This document shows, in pieces, positions 1-6,232 of a stretch of DNA of 10,013 nucleotides. Made by a program: the position numbers and the translations under genes. The notes beneath the pieces were generated by a model. That model was given only the letters and a program-made list of their open reading frames with translations. It made no database searches and was not told the origin of the DNA. Source of the stretch: JANWKQ01 sp040376605 (lineage in GTDB: Bacteria; Bacteroidota; Bacteroidia; CAIKAF01); contig JBEIQI010000100.1 of the NCBI GenBank assembly GCA_040376605.1, positions 1-10,013 of the forward strand, in the 5' to 3' direction. Each line of letters starts with the position of its first letter. Within the stretch, counting starts at the first letter, position 1.

Positions 1-1194
1 ATCATTTTCTTTTGGAAGGTCTTGATTGTAAAATAAGATCATTCCAGCCAGGGTAGTATATTCTTCGCTTTCCGGAAGATCCAATTTATATTCATCATTT
101 AAATAATCAATTTCCAATCGGGCTGAGAAGATATATTCATAGTCAGAAATTTTTCGGGCGTTATTATCTACCACATCTAACTCATCATCAATTTCACCAA
201 AAATCTGTTCAATAATATCCTCCATGGTAAGCATTCCGGCAGTACCACCATACTCATCCACCACCACCGAAATACTTCTTCGCTGTTGACTAAACTGGGT
301 TAAAATATCTTGCACAAACATCGTTTCAGGCACAAACATGATGGGCATGATTAAGGATTTTAGATCCTGAGGATCTTTAAACATTTGGAAACTATCCACA
401 AAACCAATAATATCATCAATGGAATCTCGATAAACCAAAATTTTACTATGTCCGGTTTCGATTAATAATTTTTTTAATTCATCAATGGAAGAGGTTACTT
501 CCAGCGCGACCAATTCTGTTCGGGGAACCATACAATCACGAGCCCGAACGCTTGGGAACTCCAGCACGTTTTGCAAAATCTTCACCTCGTTTTCCACCTC
601 GGTATTATTATTATTTCCAGAATAAGTTACCTGTTGTAAATAATAATTCAGATCAGTTTTTTCGAAGGTTACTTCTTCTTCTTTCATTTTTACTTTAAAA
701 ATGCCTAAAATGATTTTAGCCAAAAAGACCACGATATAAACTGGAAGTTGAAATAAATAATAGAATAAAGTAGTTGGCAAAACCACAAAATTGAGAAAAC
801 GATTGGGGTTTAAACTAGAGATTACTTTGGGTAAAAATTCAGCAGTTATAAGAATAAAAAAAGTAGATAAAACCGTTTGGGTAATAATTACCACTACCTG
901 AGGAGCCTTGCCAAACCAATTGTTTAATAAATGTTCAATGGGGGGTTCCAATAACAAAGCAGCCATTAATCCAAAAACAACCAAAGCAATGCTATTACCA
1001 ACGAGCATAGTGCCAATAAATTTACTGGGGCTTTTGGTAACCACTCCTAATAATCTCCCGGTTAAGTTTGCTTTATTCTTATCGAGCTCAACCTTAAACT
1101 TGTTACTAGATACAAATGCCATTTCGGTACCCGCGAAGAATGCTGATAGTATAACCGAAAAAATCAATAAAAATATAATAGCTTCTTGACTCAT
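1..1194 (-). CDS. CNNM/CBS/CorC-domain membrane protein (hemolysin C / CorC family), C-terminus cut off by window edge
   Basis: 398 codons are visible with no stop, so the C-terminal end lies beyond position 1. Residues 1-170 are a CNNM (DUF21) membrane domain with hydrophobic stretches at about 3-22, 58-82, 98-122 and 136-168. A CBS pair follows at about 215-335, opening with the family motif RDCMVPRTEL (219-228) and closing with VVVDEYGGTAG (310-320) and MEDIIEQIFGEIDDE (324-338). From about 350 the sequence resembles the start of a CorC_HlyC domain. Family members are inner-membrane proteins linked to Mg2+/Co2+ efflux or homeostasis; the hemolysin name is historical. The ATG at 1194 lies 36 nt after the lptC stop, so co-transcription is likely. 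The gliding protein GldE has the same architecture, but its usual neighbours gldD and ssb are absent and lptC is adjacent, so I assign only the family. The family call is secure; the transported ion is inference. Confidence 0.9.
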   Translation of the reverse strand, partial: MSQEAIIFLLIFSVILSAFFAGTEMAFVSSNKFKVELDKNKANLTGRLLGVVTKSPSKFIGTMLVGNSIALVVFGLMAALLLEPPIEHLLNNWFGKAPQVVVIITQTVLSTFFILITAEFLPKVISSLNPNRFLNFVVLPTTLFYYLFQLPVYIVVFLAKIILGIFKVKMKEEEVTFEKTDLNYYLQQVTYSGNNNNTEVENEVKILQNVLEFPSVRARDCMVPRTELVALEVTSSIDELKKLLIETGHSKILVYRDSIDDIIGFVDSFQMFKDPQDLKSLIMPIMFVPETMFVQDILTQFSQQRRSISVVVDEYGGTAGMLTMEDIIEQIFGEIDDELDVVDNNARKISDYEYIFSARLEIDYLNDEYKLDLPESEEYTTLAGMILFYNQDLPKEND

Positions 1195-1230
1195 TGAATG
1201 GGCAATTCGTTTACAAAGTAACGAAAATTT

Positions 1231-1782
1231 CTATTGATCCGAAATAGGGAAAGTGCCCGTTACCACTGTAATCCGGTATTGACTAAAATCCTGTTTAGCC
1301 CAAAGACCCTGACCATAGATGGCTTTTTTTTCCTGAACAATCTCAATGGCGTCAACCGTAGTAATTTCTTTTCGTTCACTATTCCAATAGAGGGATTCTG
1401 TTTTTAGGATTCCATTAGCAGTACTTTCCATCACCACATTGCCCTTCATATACATACCGGATCCTTTAATAAGGGCATATTCGGCTGTTAATTTGGCCAG
1501 CACCTTTTTATTTCTATCAAAAAAGGTGAGCTTAATTCCTTGCGGTAGTTCGCTATAAAATTCAGCATCGTTATAATCATTACGTAAAGGAGCTTCTATT
1601 TGCAAAATTACCTTCCCACTATCACTATATAGGGATATAAAGTCTTTGGTAATAGCAATAGGAATCTTTTCACCAATATCCATCCGAACCTTATCCAAAT
1701 CATTTTTGCAAGAAATAAAAATGATACTGATAACAATAAATATTATTGAAAGAAAAGGATGAATACAATAACGAGGTTGCAA
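1231..1782 (-). CDS. lptC: LptC: LPS export ABC transporter periplasmic protein (lipoprotein)
   Basis: 183 residues. LptC is the bitopic or lipid-anchored link that receives lipopolysaccharide from LptB2FG and passes it to LptA in the periplasm. A hydrophobic segment at about 9-24 ends in FISC followed by K, a plausible lipobox with Cys25 as the lipidated residue. This would make it a lipoprotein rather than the single-span protein of E. coli. The LptC (DUF1239) beta-jellyroll covers about 40-180 and shows family landmarks GNVVMES (114-120), LKTESLYWN (126-134) and GQGLWAKQDFSQYRI (157-171). The start is a TTG at 1782, 10 nt after the stop of the upstream outer-membrane protein gene. No ATG or GTG lies nearby in frame upstream, and the first internal ATG (Met34) would remove the signal peptide. 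The family assignment is strong; the TTG start is inferred. Confidence 0.9.
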   Translation of the reverse strand: MQPRYCIHPFLSIIFIVISIIFISCKNDLDKVRMDIGEKIPIAITKDFISLYSDSGKVILQIEAPLRNDYNDAEFYSELPQGIKLTFFDRNKKVLAKLTAEYALIKGSGMYMKGNVVMESTANGILKTESLYWNSERKEITTVDAIEIVQEKKAIYGQGLWAKQDFSQYRITVVTGTFPISDQ

Positions 1783-1792
1783 AATAGGTAGC

Positions 1793-3175
1793 TTAATTAT
1801 AGCGACGTTTAATAAACCATTTATCCCTTAAGGTAACCGCAACAGTAAATCTGAAAAAACTTTCATTCACCAAACCACCGCCCCTGCTATTGGCGATACC
1901 CCCCTCGAATCCCACATTAATATAGGATATAATAATTTTCTGACGAAGATCCTCGTCAAAACTTTTACTAAACCCAAACGGAAGTCCTAATCCAAAACTA
2001 AAGGCCAGCTCATCTACAGGTTTTGAGTCTGGTTGATAATACCGATTAAAATATCGAACACCGGCTCTATATGCAATATTTTTAAAGAATCTTCTTTTAA
2101 AGCTGGTTAACCGATCGGAGAAATAGGGAGTATATTCGGTGCCCAAATGAACGCTGTAACTATTCGTAAATGATAAATCCGGTTGATCGAAATACCTAAA
2201 ATCATTCCATAATTTATAATTAAAATCTGCCGCCACTGTCCAAATACCTGGATTGGTTAATGAAATTCCGCCACCAAAAGCATGCGGAAGAGTAATGCTT
2301 CCGGTACCTGTAGGATTAATTAAAAAGGTATCCACTGCAGCACTTCCTGCTAAATATTGTAATCCTAATTGTTCGAATCCAGCTTCAAAAGAGTTTCCAT
2401 AATTATAAGTACCCCCAATAACCACCTGATAATTTCGAGTACTTCTAATCGTTCTTAAACTATCGCGATTATACTTCCGTACCTTAAACTTAAAGTATCC
2501 TTGAGCTCCAACATCAAACGAAAAATTACTCACGTTGGTTTTTTCATCCACCCGTGAACTTAAATAACCCAAGTTAGCAGGTAAAATAACATTTCTGCTT
2601 CGGTTTGAAATCCCAAAAGTATAATGCATATTAACACCAATACTAAAATGACTACCTAATTGAAATCCGTTACCCCAGGTTACTCTATTTAATCCGCCTG
2701 AACCAGTATAACTATATCTAGCTAACATGGTATCGGTATTAATCACTACCTCGGCGGAATCTGCCAATTTATATCCAACTAAAGAGTAGGGAGCATAACC
2801 AATATACATGCCCCAATTAAGGAATTTATGTTTATGCATAACAGGTATCCCAATACCAAACTGATTAATAAAAACACTGTTGTTATTATAGGTATTACCA
2901 TTACTAATGCGGGTAAGAAAATTACCCTCAAAGCCAAACACCAATTGAGTTACATCCAAACTAGCGTAGGATGCAGGGTTAACTGTATTTACAAAACAGG
3001 AATCCCGCAAAGAATGGGCAACGCCACCCATAGCAAATCCATTTTGTAAGGTATTACCCACAGGATTTCCGATACCATAATAAGAATAAGGACTTTGAGT
3101 ATCAAACTGAGCCCGGCCAACAAGGGTTGTGCATAAAATCACAAAAATAAAAAGCCCGGTTCTAATCTTTAACAT
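1793..3175 (-). CDS. Outer-membrane beta-barrel protein, OmpP1/FadL-like, conserved Bacteroidota type
   Basis: 460 residues. A signal peptide covers about 1-23, ending GRAQ, and is followed by SPYSYYGIGNP (28-38), an opening often seen in Bacteroidota outer-membrane proteins. MGGVAH (49-54) and NPASYASLDVTQ (66-77) resemble the N-terminal region of OmpP1/FadL/PorV-like barrels. The rest alternates short hydrophobic and polar stretches rich in aromatic residues, Gly and Asn, as expected for amphipathic strands, with no helical membrane segment. The protein should sit in the outer membrane; its cargo or role is not evident. The ATG at 3175 overlaps the end of coaX by 14 nt, pointing to translational coupling, and lptC starts 10 nt downstream. 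It could be a transporter for hydrophobic compounds or a structural barrel; the sequence does not decide. Localisation is well supported, function is not. Confidence 0.75.
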   Translation of the reverse strand: MLKIRTGLFIFVILCTTLVGRAQFDTQSPYSYYGIGNPVGNTLQNGFAMGGVAHSLRDSCFVNTVNPASYASLDVTQLVFGFEGNFLTRISNGNTYNNNSVFINQFGIGIPVMHKHKFLNWGMYIGYAPYSLVGYKLADSAEVVINTDTMLARYSYTGSGGLNRVTWGNGFQLGSHFSIGVNMHYTFGISNRSRNVILPANLGYLSSRVDEKTNVSNFSFDVGAQGYFKFKVRKYNRDSLRTIRSTRNYQVVIGGTYNYGNSFEAGFEQLGLQYLAGSAAVDTFLINPTGTGSITLPHAFGGGISLTNPGIWTVAADFNYKLWNDFRYFDQPDLSFTNSYSVHLGTEYTPYFSDRLTSFKRRFFKNIAYRAGVRYFNRYYQPDSKPVDELAFSFGLGLPFGFSKSFDEDLRQKIIISYINVGFEGGIANSRGGGLVNESFFRFTVAVTLRDKWFIKRRYN

Positions 3176-3899
3176 TCAAATTATATTTCAAAATTTCCAA
3201 CAGCCCAACCAATACCACCTCGTTGTGGGGTGCAAAGATGCTATTTTTTAGGTACTTGCCCAAATAAGGAGCATCCCCACCCGTCAAAATCACTGAAATG
3301 GCAGGAAATCGAGCCATATAATCCAAGGCCAAACCTTCCATTTCCTTGATCACCCCCCATGCGGCCCCAGATTGCATGCATGTAACGGTTGAAGTCCCAA
3401 TCAGTACAATTCTATCTTCCGTTGGATTTAATAGAGGAAGTTTACCCGTATAATCGTGCATTGCCTTTAACCTCATTTGTAATCCGGGCGAAATAGCGCC
3501 ACCCAAATACACATCACCTACTACACATTCATAATTAATACAAGTTCCTGCATCCACTAATAAAATATCTTTTTTTTGCCCTAAAGACCAGGCACCAACA
3601 GCACCTGCTATTCGATCCGATCCTAGCGTATTTAGGGTAGCATAATTATTTTTTATAGGAATAATAGTATTCGAATCAAGCATTACAAAACGTCCTCGAT
3701 CCTTTAAGTATTCCGTAACTTTTTCAAAAATGCCAGATGTTACGGTACTCATAATAGAGGCATCAAAGGTTTGATCGGCCATAAATGCCAACAACTCATC
3801 TTCTAACGAATTGTCAAAATAAGCCACCGTTAGGTTTCCATTAGCATGAATTCCTACTTTGGTTCTTGAATTACCTCTATCTATTGCTAATAACTTCAC
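3162..3899 (-). CDS. coaX: CoaX: type III pantothenate kinase
   Basis: 245 residues, close to the usual family length of about 250. It catalyses ATP-dependent phosphorylation of pantothenate to 4'-phosphopantothenate, the first committed step of coenzyme A synthesis, in the cytoplasm. The ASKHA-fold motifs are all present: phosphate-1 loop DRGNSRTK (7-14), the substrate-side GSDRIAGAVGA (93-103) with conserved Asp95, phosphate-2 motif VDAGT (115-119), YLGGAISPG (131-139), and the adenosine-side TGGDA (206-210). The start is a GTG at 3899. An in-frame stop lies 21 nt upstream (3921-3923) with no ATG between, so GTG is the best choice. The 3' end overlaps the outer-membrane protein gene by 14 nt. 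It is probably the first gene of the left-hand operon, since a terminator lies upstream at 4119-4144. No convincing promoter is visible; the nearest match, TAATATTG at 3916-3923, is too weak to list. Confidence 0.95.
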   Translation of the reverse strand: MKLLAIDRGNSRTKVGIHANGNLTVAYFDNSLEDELLAFMADQTFDASIMSTVTSGIFEKVTEYLKDRGRFVMLDSNTIIPIKNNYATLNTLGSDRIAGAVGAWSLGQKKDILLVDAGTCINYECVVGDVYLGGAISPGLQMRLKAMHDYTGKLPLLNPTEDRIVLIGTSTVTCMQSGAAWGVIKEMEGLALDYMARFPAISVILTGGDAPYLGKYLKNSIFAPHNEVVLVGLLEILKYNLNVKD

Positions 3900-3986
3900 T
3901 TCAATGGCTTTAGCGCAATATTAACCATATTCTTAGTAATTTATTGTAATGATGCCACAACTAAAAGAATGTTTATGAATTTCAAC

Positions 3987-4113
3987 AACCCAGGTAAAAC
4001 ATATTTGGAGGGCCATAAACCCGCAAGGCCAGAATGCCCCAGCCTTCCGCTAAAGTCCTCCCCTTTTGCGGTATAACCGCAAAAGAGTCCGGGCTATCGC
4101 TACAACCTGGGTT
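3987..4113. repeat. Strongly folded, GC-richer intergenic element with nested inverted repeats (possible dispersed palindromic repeat)
   Basis: This element of about 127 bp lies between coaX and the tRNA-Phe terminator and is visibly GC-richer than its surroundings. It is bounded by a perfect 9-bp inverted repeat, AACCCAGGT (3987-3995) against ACCTGGGTT (4105-4113). Inside are a perfect 10-bp hairpin with a 3-nt loop (4063-4072 / 4076-4085, CTTTTGCGGT), a 5-bp pairing GGAGG/CCTCC (4007-4011 / 4057-4061) and a 7-of-8-bp hairpin (4022-4029 / 4042-4049). The pairings nest without crossing and form a branched fold. No convincing gene lies here. It could be a dispersed palindromic repeat of the REP/MITE kind, a structured RNA or a relic; a genome-wide copy count would decide. 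Confidence 0.55.
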
Positions 4114-4118
4114 AATGC

Positions 4119-4144
4119 AAAAAGGCTGCAAAATGCAGCCTTTT
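4119..4144 (-). terminator. Rho-independent terminator after tRNA-Phe
   Basis: On the minus strand a perfect 7-bp stem, GGCTGCA (4140-4134) against TGCAGCC (4130-4124), closes a 3-nt loop and is followed by a run of five T (4123-4119). Flanking A/T pairs can extend the stem to 11 bp. It starts 15 nt past the 3' end of the tRNA and fits as its terminator. The plus strand also has TTTT after the stem, so the hairpin could act in both directions, although no plus-strand gene precedes it. Confidence 0.8.
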
Positions 4145-4158
4145 CGATTGTTTATTTG

Positions 4159-4231
4159 TGGTGTGGGCCGGGATCGAACCGGCGACACAAGGATTTTCAG
4201 TCCTTTGCTCTACCAACTGAGCTACCGCACC
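4159..4231 (-). tRNA. tRNA-Phe (anticodon GAA), with C5-A68 acceptor mismatch and no encoded CCA
   Basis: A full 73-nt cloverleaf can be drawn. The acceptor 5' strand is GGTGCGG (4231-4225), followed by TA, D-stem GCTC/GAGC with loop AGTTGGTA, anticodon stem AAGGA/TCCTT with loop CTGAAAA (anticodon GAA, phenylalanine), variable loop GTGTC, T-stem GCCGG/CCGGC with loop TTCGATC, acceptor 3' strand CCACACC and discriminator A73. Every stem pairs perfectly except acceptor position 5-68, which is C against A; a G at 68 would restore the pair. The next bases after A73 are CAA, so CCA is not encoded and must be added by the tRNA nucleotidyltransferase. Its own promoter lies just upstream and a terminator just downstream. 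Confidence 0.93.
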
Positions 4232-4253
4232 AGTTTCCCTTATTTAGGGGTTG

Positions 4254-4283
4254 CAAAGGTAACAGAAATTTTTAAAAAGCAAA
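4254..4283 (-). promoter_or_regulatory. Bacteroidota-type promoter for tRNA-Phe (TTTG-N18-TACCTTTG)
   Basis: On the minus strand TTTG (4283-4280) is followed after 18 nt by TACCTTTG (4261-4254), an exact match to the -7 consensus TAnnTTTG of Bacteroidota primary sigma factor promoters. The -33 element lies within the last codons of elbB. The -7 box ends 22 nt before the first tRNA base, leaving a short leader for processing. The tRNA can therefore be transcribed independently of the kynU-elbB operon. Confidence 0.75.
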
Positions 4284-4955
4284 CATTGCTTTGATTGCTT
4301 GCTCAACATTCTTCTTAACCTGAACAATATCTGCCTCCATCATATAACAAGGGGCGGTAATAATTTTGTTGTCGGTATCAATTAATATTTCATCAATGGT
4401 TCTCATTTCGGCCACCGCCCCTGTTTTTTGCATTCCCGAGCTAATGGCGGCAATCTCATAAGGAGAAGGAGCTTTATCAGTACCTACGGTTAAATGAGCC
4501 TTTACCGAAGAACCCTCCAGTGCCTTGGCAATTACTGTGGGCCCCATACACAAGCCCACAATGGGCCTTTGTATCCCAGCCATGCTTACAATGGCATTTT
4601 TTACATCCTCTTGAATTTCTCCATCCGGTCCATTAAAAGCCCATTGGGTAAGGTTTTTAGCGGCCCCAAAACCTCCCGGAATCACCAACCCATCAAACTT
4701 TTCTGCTTGAAATGATTTTAAGGATAATATTTGACCTCTGGCAATTCTGGCAGATTCAATCAACACATTTCTTGATTCCTTCATTTCTTCGCCCGTGATA
4801 TGATTAAGTACATGATGTTGTTGCATGTCTGGTGCGAAACATTGATAAGTGCCTCCATTCTCGGCAATGGCCAACAAGGTAAAAACAACCTCCTGAATTT
4901 CGGAACCGTCAAAAACTCCACATCCGGAAAGAATCACCGCAATATTTTTACTCAT
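4272..4955 (-). CDS. elbB: ElbB: DJ-1/PfpI-family isoprenoid biosynthesis-associated glyoxalase-like protein
   Basis: 227 residues, slightly longer than E. coli ElbB (about 217). The opening VILSGCGVFDGSEIQE (7-22) is the ElbB signature and places the family's conserved Glu at 19. VIPGGFGAAKNL (91-102) is the glycine-rich motif, and GLCMGPT (134-140) carries the nucleophile-elbow cysteine, Cys136, typical of the class I glutamine-amidotransferase-like / DJ-1 fold. The E. coli protein has been linked to isoprenoid production and has weak glyoxalase activity; its physiological substrate is not settled. The protein should be cytosolic, as there is no signal peptide. Its ATG overlaps the kynU stop by 4 nt (ATGA), so the two are probably translationally coupled. 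The gene ends 40 nt before the tRNA, and its last codons host the tRNA promoter's -33 element. Family assignment is firm; biochemical role is uncertain. Confidence 0.92.
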   Translation of the reverse strand: MSKNIAVILSGCGVFDGSEIQEVVFTLLAIAENGGTYQCFAPDMQQHHVLNHITGEEMKESRNVLIESARIARGQILSLKSFQAEKFDGLVIPGGFGAAKNLTQWAFNGPDGEIQEDVKNAIVSMAGIQRPIVGLCMGPTVIAKALEGSSVKAHLTVGTDKAPSPYEIAAISSGMQKTGAVAEMRTIDEILIDTDNKIITAPCYMMEADIVQVKKNVEQAIKAMFAF

Positions 4956-6226
4956 AATAATATGTTCTTTAATGTTTGATACAATTCAAATGAATCTTTA
5001 AAAGAATTATACAAAGGAGTTGGGGCAATTCTTATAACATCAGGTTCACGCCAATCTGTAATTATACCGTTTTCCAATAAAGCATCAAAAACCTTTCTTC
5101 CGTCTTTCTTCATTACCAATGATAATTGACATCCTCTTTCGATGGGATCCGAAGGCGTTAACATTTGAATGATTTGTTCACCAGCCTCTTCATTAATTTT
5201 TTCAATCAAAGCAGCTGTATAACCGGTAAGTTTTTTTGATTTATGAATGAGGGATTCCATGCCGGCCTCCTTATAAATTTCCAACGAAGCCCTATGCACA
5301 GCCATCGAAAAAACAGGAGCATTTGATAACTGCCATGCTTCGGCTGAATGAAAAGGCTGAAATTCCCTTTCCATTTTAAATCGAGTTTCGGGATTATTTC
5401 CCCACCAACCATTAAATCGGGGGAGCGTTTCATTGGAATGATGTTTTTCGTGTACGAAAATTCCAGCAACACTGCCGGGTCCGCTATTTAAATATTTATA
5501 ACTGCACCAGGCCGCAAAATCTACTTCCCATTCATTTAATTTCAATTCAATATTTCCGGCTGCATGCGCTAAGTCAAAACCTACGATAGCCCCTACCTCA
5601 TGAGCCGCTTTAGTAATTGAATGCATTGGAAATACCTGACCAGTATAGAAGTTAACTCCTCCCATCATTACCAAGGCTAAACTATCTCCTAGCTCCGCAA
5701 TTTTTTTAAGAATATCCTCTTTTCTAAGGGTTGTTTCTCCGGGCCTTGGAGCTATTTCTACCACTGCCTCTTTCGGATCAAAGCCATGAAATTTGGCTTG
5801 GCTATCTAAAGCATATAAATCAGAAGGAAATGCTTTTTGTTCGCTTAATATCTTAAACCTTGATGCGGTAGGTCTGTAAAAACTCACCATCAGCAAATGT
5901 AAATTATTGGTAAGTGATCCCATGGCCACCACTTCCTTTGCTTTAGCACCAAAAATAGGTGCTAACAATTCCGCAAAAGGCTCATGATAATTGAACCATG
6001 GATTTTTGGCATAAAAATGACCTTCCACTCCAAATTTCTTCCAATCTTCAATTTCCTGGAGCAAATATTCTTCAGCCTTTTCTGGCTGTAAACCTAAGGA
6101 GTTACCGGTAAAATAAATGGCTGGTTTTCCATTTATTTCCGGCATAAAAAACCTATTTCTAAATTTGCTCAGGTTGTCATATTGATCCTGACTAATGGCA
6201 AAATCCTCTGAAAATTCGTAATGCAT
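4952..6226 (-). CDS. kynU: KynU: kynureninase (PLP-dependent)
   Basis: 424 residues, full length for the family. It hydrolyses L-kynurenine or 3-hydroxykynurenine to anthranilate or 3-hydroxyanthranilate plus alanine, in tryptophan breakdown or the kynurenine route to NAD. Fold-type I aminotransferase landmarks are GNSLGLQP (41-48), the phosphate-side FPSDLYAL (133-140), NFYTGQVFPM (192-201), the cofactor-ring Asp218 and His221 in DLAHAAGN, and WCSYKYLNSGPG (240-251) with Lys244 as the Schiff-base lysine. FNGWWG (271-276) and the C-terminal arginine motif around VIRIAPTPLYNS (397-408) are also typical. The ATG at 6226 follows the upstream stop by 6 nt, and the 3' end overlaps elbB by 4 nt. 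No kmo, tryptophan dioxygenase or 3-hydroxyanthranilate dioxygenase gene is in the window, so whether it serves NAD synthesis or catabolism cannot be told here. Identification is secure. Confidence 0.96.
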   Translation of the reverse strand: MHYEFSEDFAISQDQYDNLSKFRNRFFMPEINGKPAIYFTGNSLGLQPEKAEEYLLQEIEDWKKFGVEGHFYAKNPWFNYHEPFAELLAPIFGAKAKEVVAMGSLTNNLHLLMVSFYRPTASRFKILSEQKAFPSDLYALDSQAKFHGFDPKEAVVEIAPRPGETTLRKEDILKKIAELGDSLALVMMGGVNFYTGQVFPMHSITKAAHEVGAIVGFDLAHAAGNIELKLNEWEVDFAAWCSYKYLNSGPGSVAGIFVHEKHHSNETLPRFNGWWGNNPETRFKMEREFQPFHSAEAWQLSNAPVFSMAVHRASLEIYKEAGMESLIHKSKKLTGYTAALIEKINEEAGEQIIQMLTPSDPIERGCQLSLVMKKDGRKVFDALLENGIITDWREPDVIRIAPTPLYNSFKDSFELYQTLKNILL

Positions 6227-6232
6227 AATAAT

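Noticed and set aside
908..1189. Plus-strand open frame of 93 codons
   Set aside because: It lies wholly inside the well-supported CNNM/CorC gene on the other strand and resembles no family.
1..1194. Assignment of the left-edge gene to gliding-motility protein GldE
   Set aside because: The architecture fits, but general CorC-family paralogues look the same, and the neighbours are lptC and coaX rather than gldD or ssb.
1195..1230. Internal promoter before the CNNM/CorC gene (TTACTTTG on the minus strand)
   Set aside because: It deviates in the nearly invariant TA of the -7 box and has no -33 partner; operon read-through from lptC is simpler.
2828..3049. Plus-strand open frame of 73 codons inside the outer-membrane protein gene
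   Set aside because: It is antisense to a gene with a signal peptide and barrel pattern and shows no recognisable domain.
3982..4294. Open reading frames on both strands across the tRNA-Phe region (minus 3982-4188; plus 4034-4294 and 4066-4275)
   Set aside because: They run through the tRNA, its terminator and the folded element. The plus-strand product containing GRDRTGDTRIF is the well-known spurious translation of the antisense of a tRNA.
4494..4715. Plus-strand open frame of 73 codons inside elbB
   Set aside because: It is an antisense shadow of conserved elbB motifs.
5206..5472. Minus-strand open frame of 88 codons inside kynU in another frame
   Set aside because: It is an out-of-frame shadow of kynureninase.
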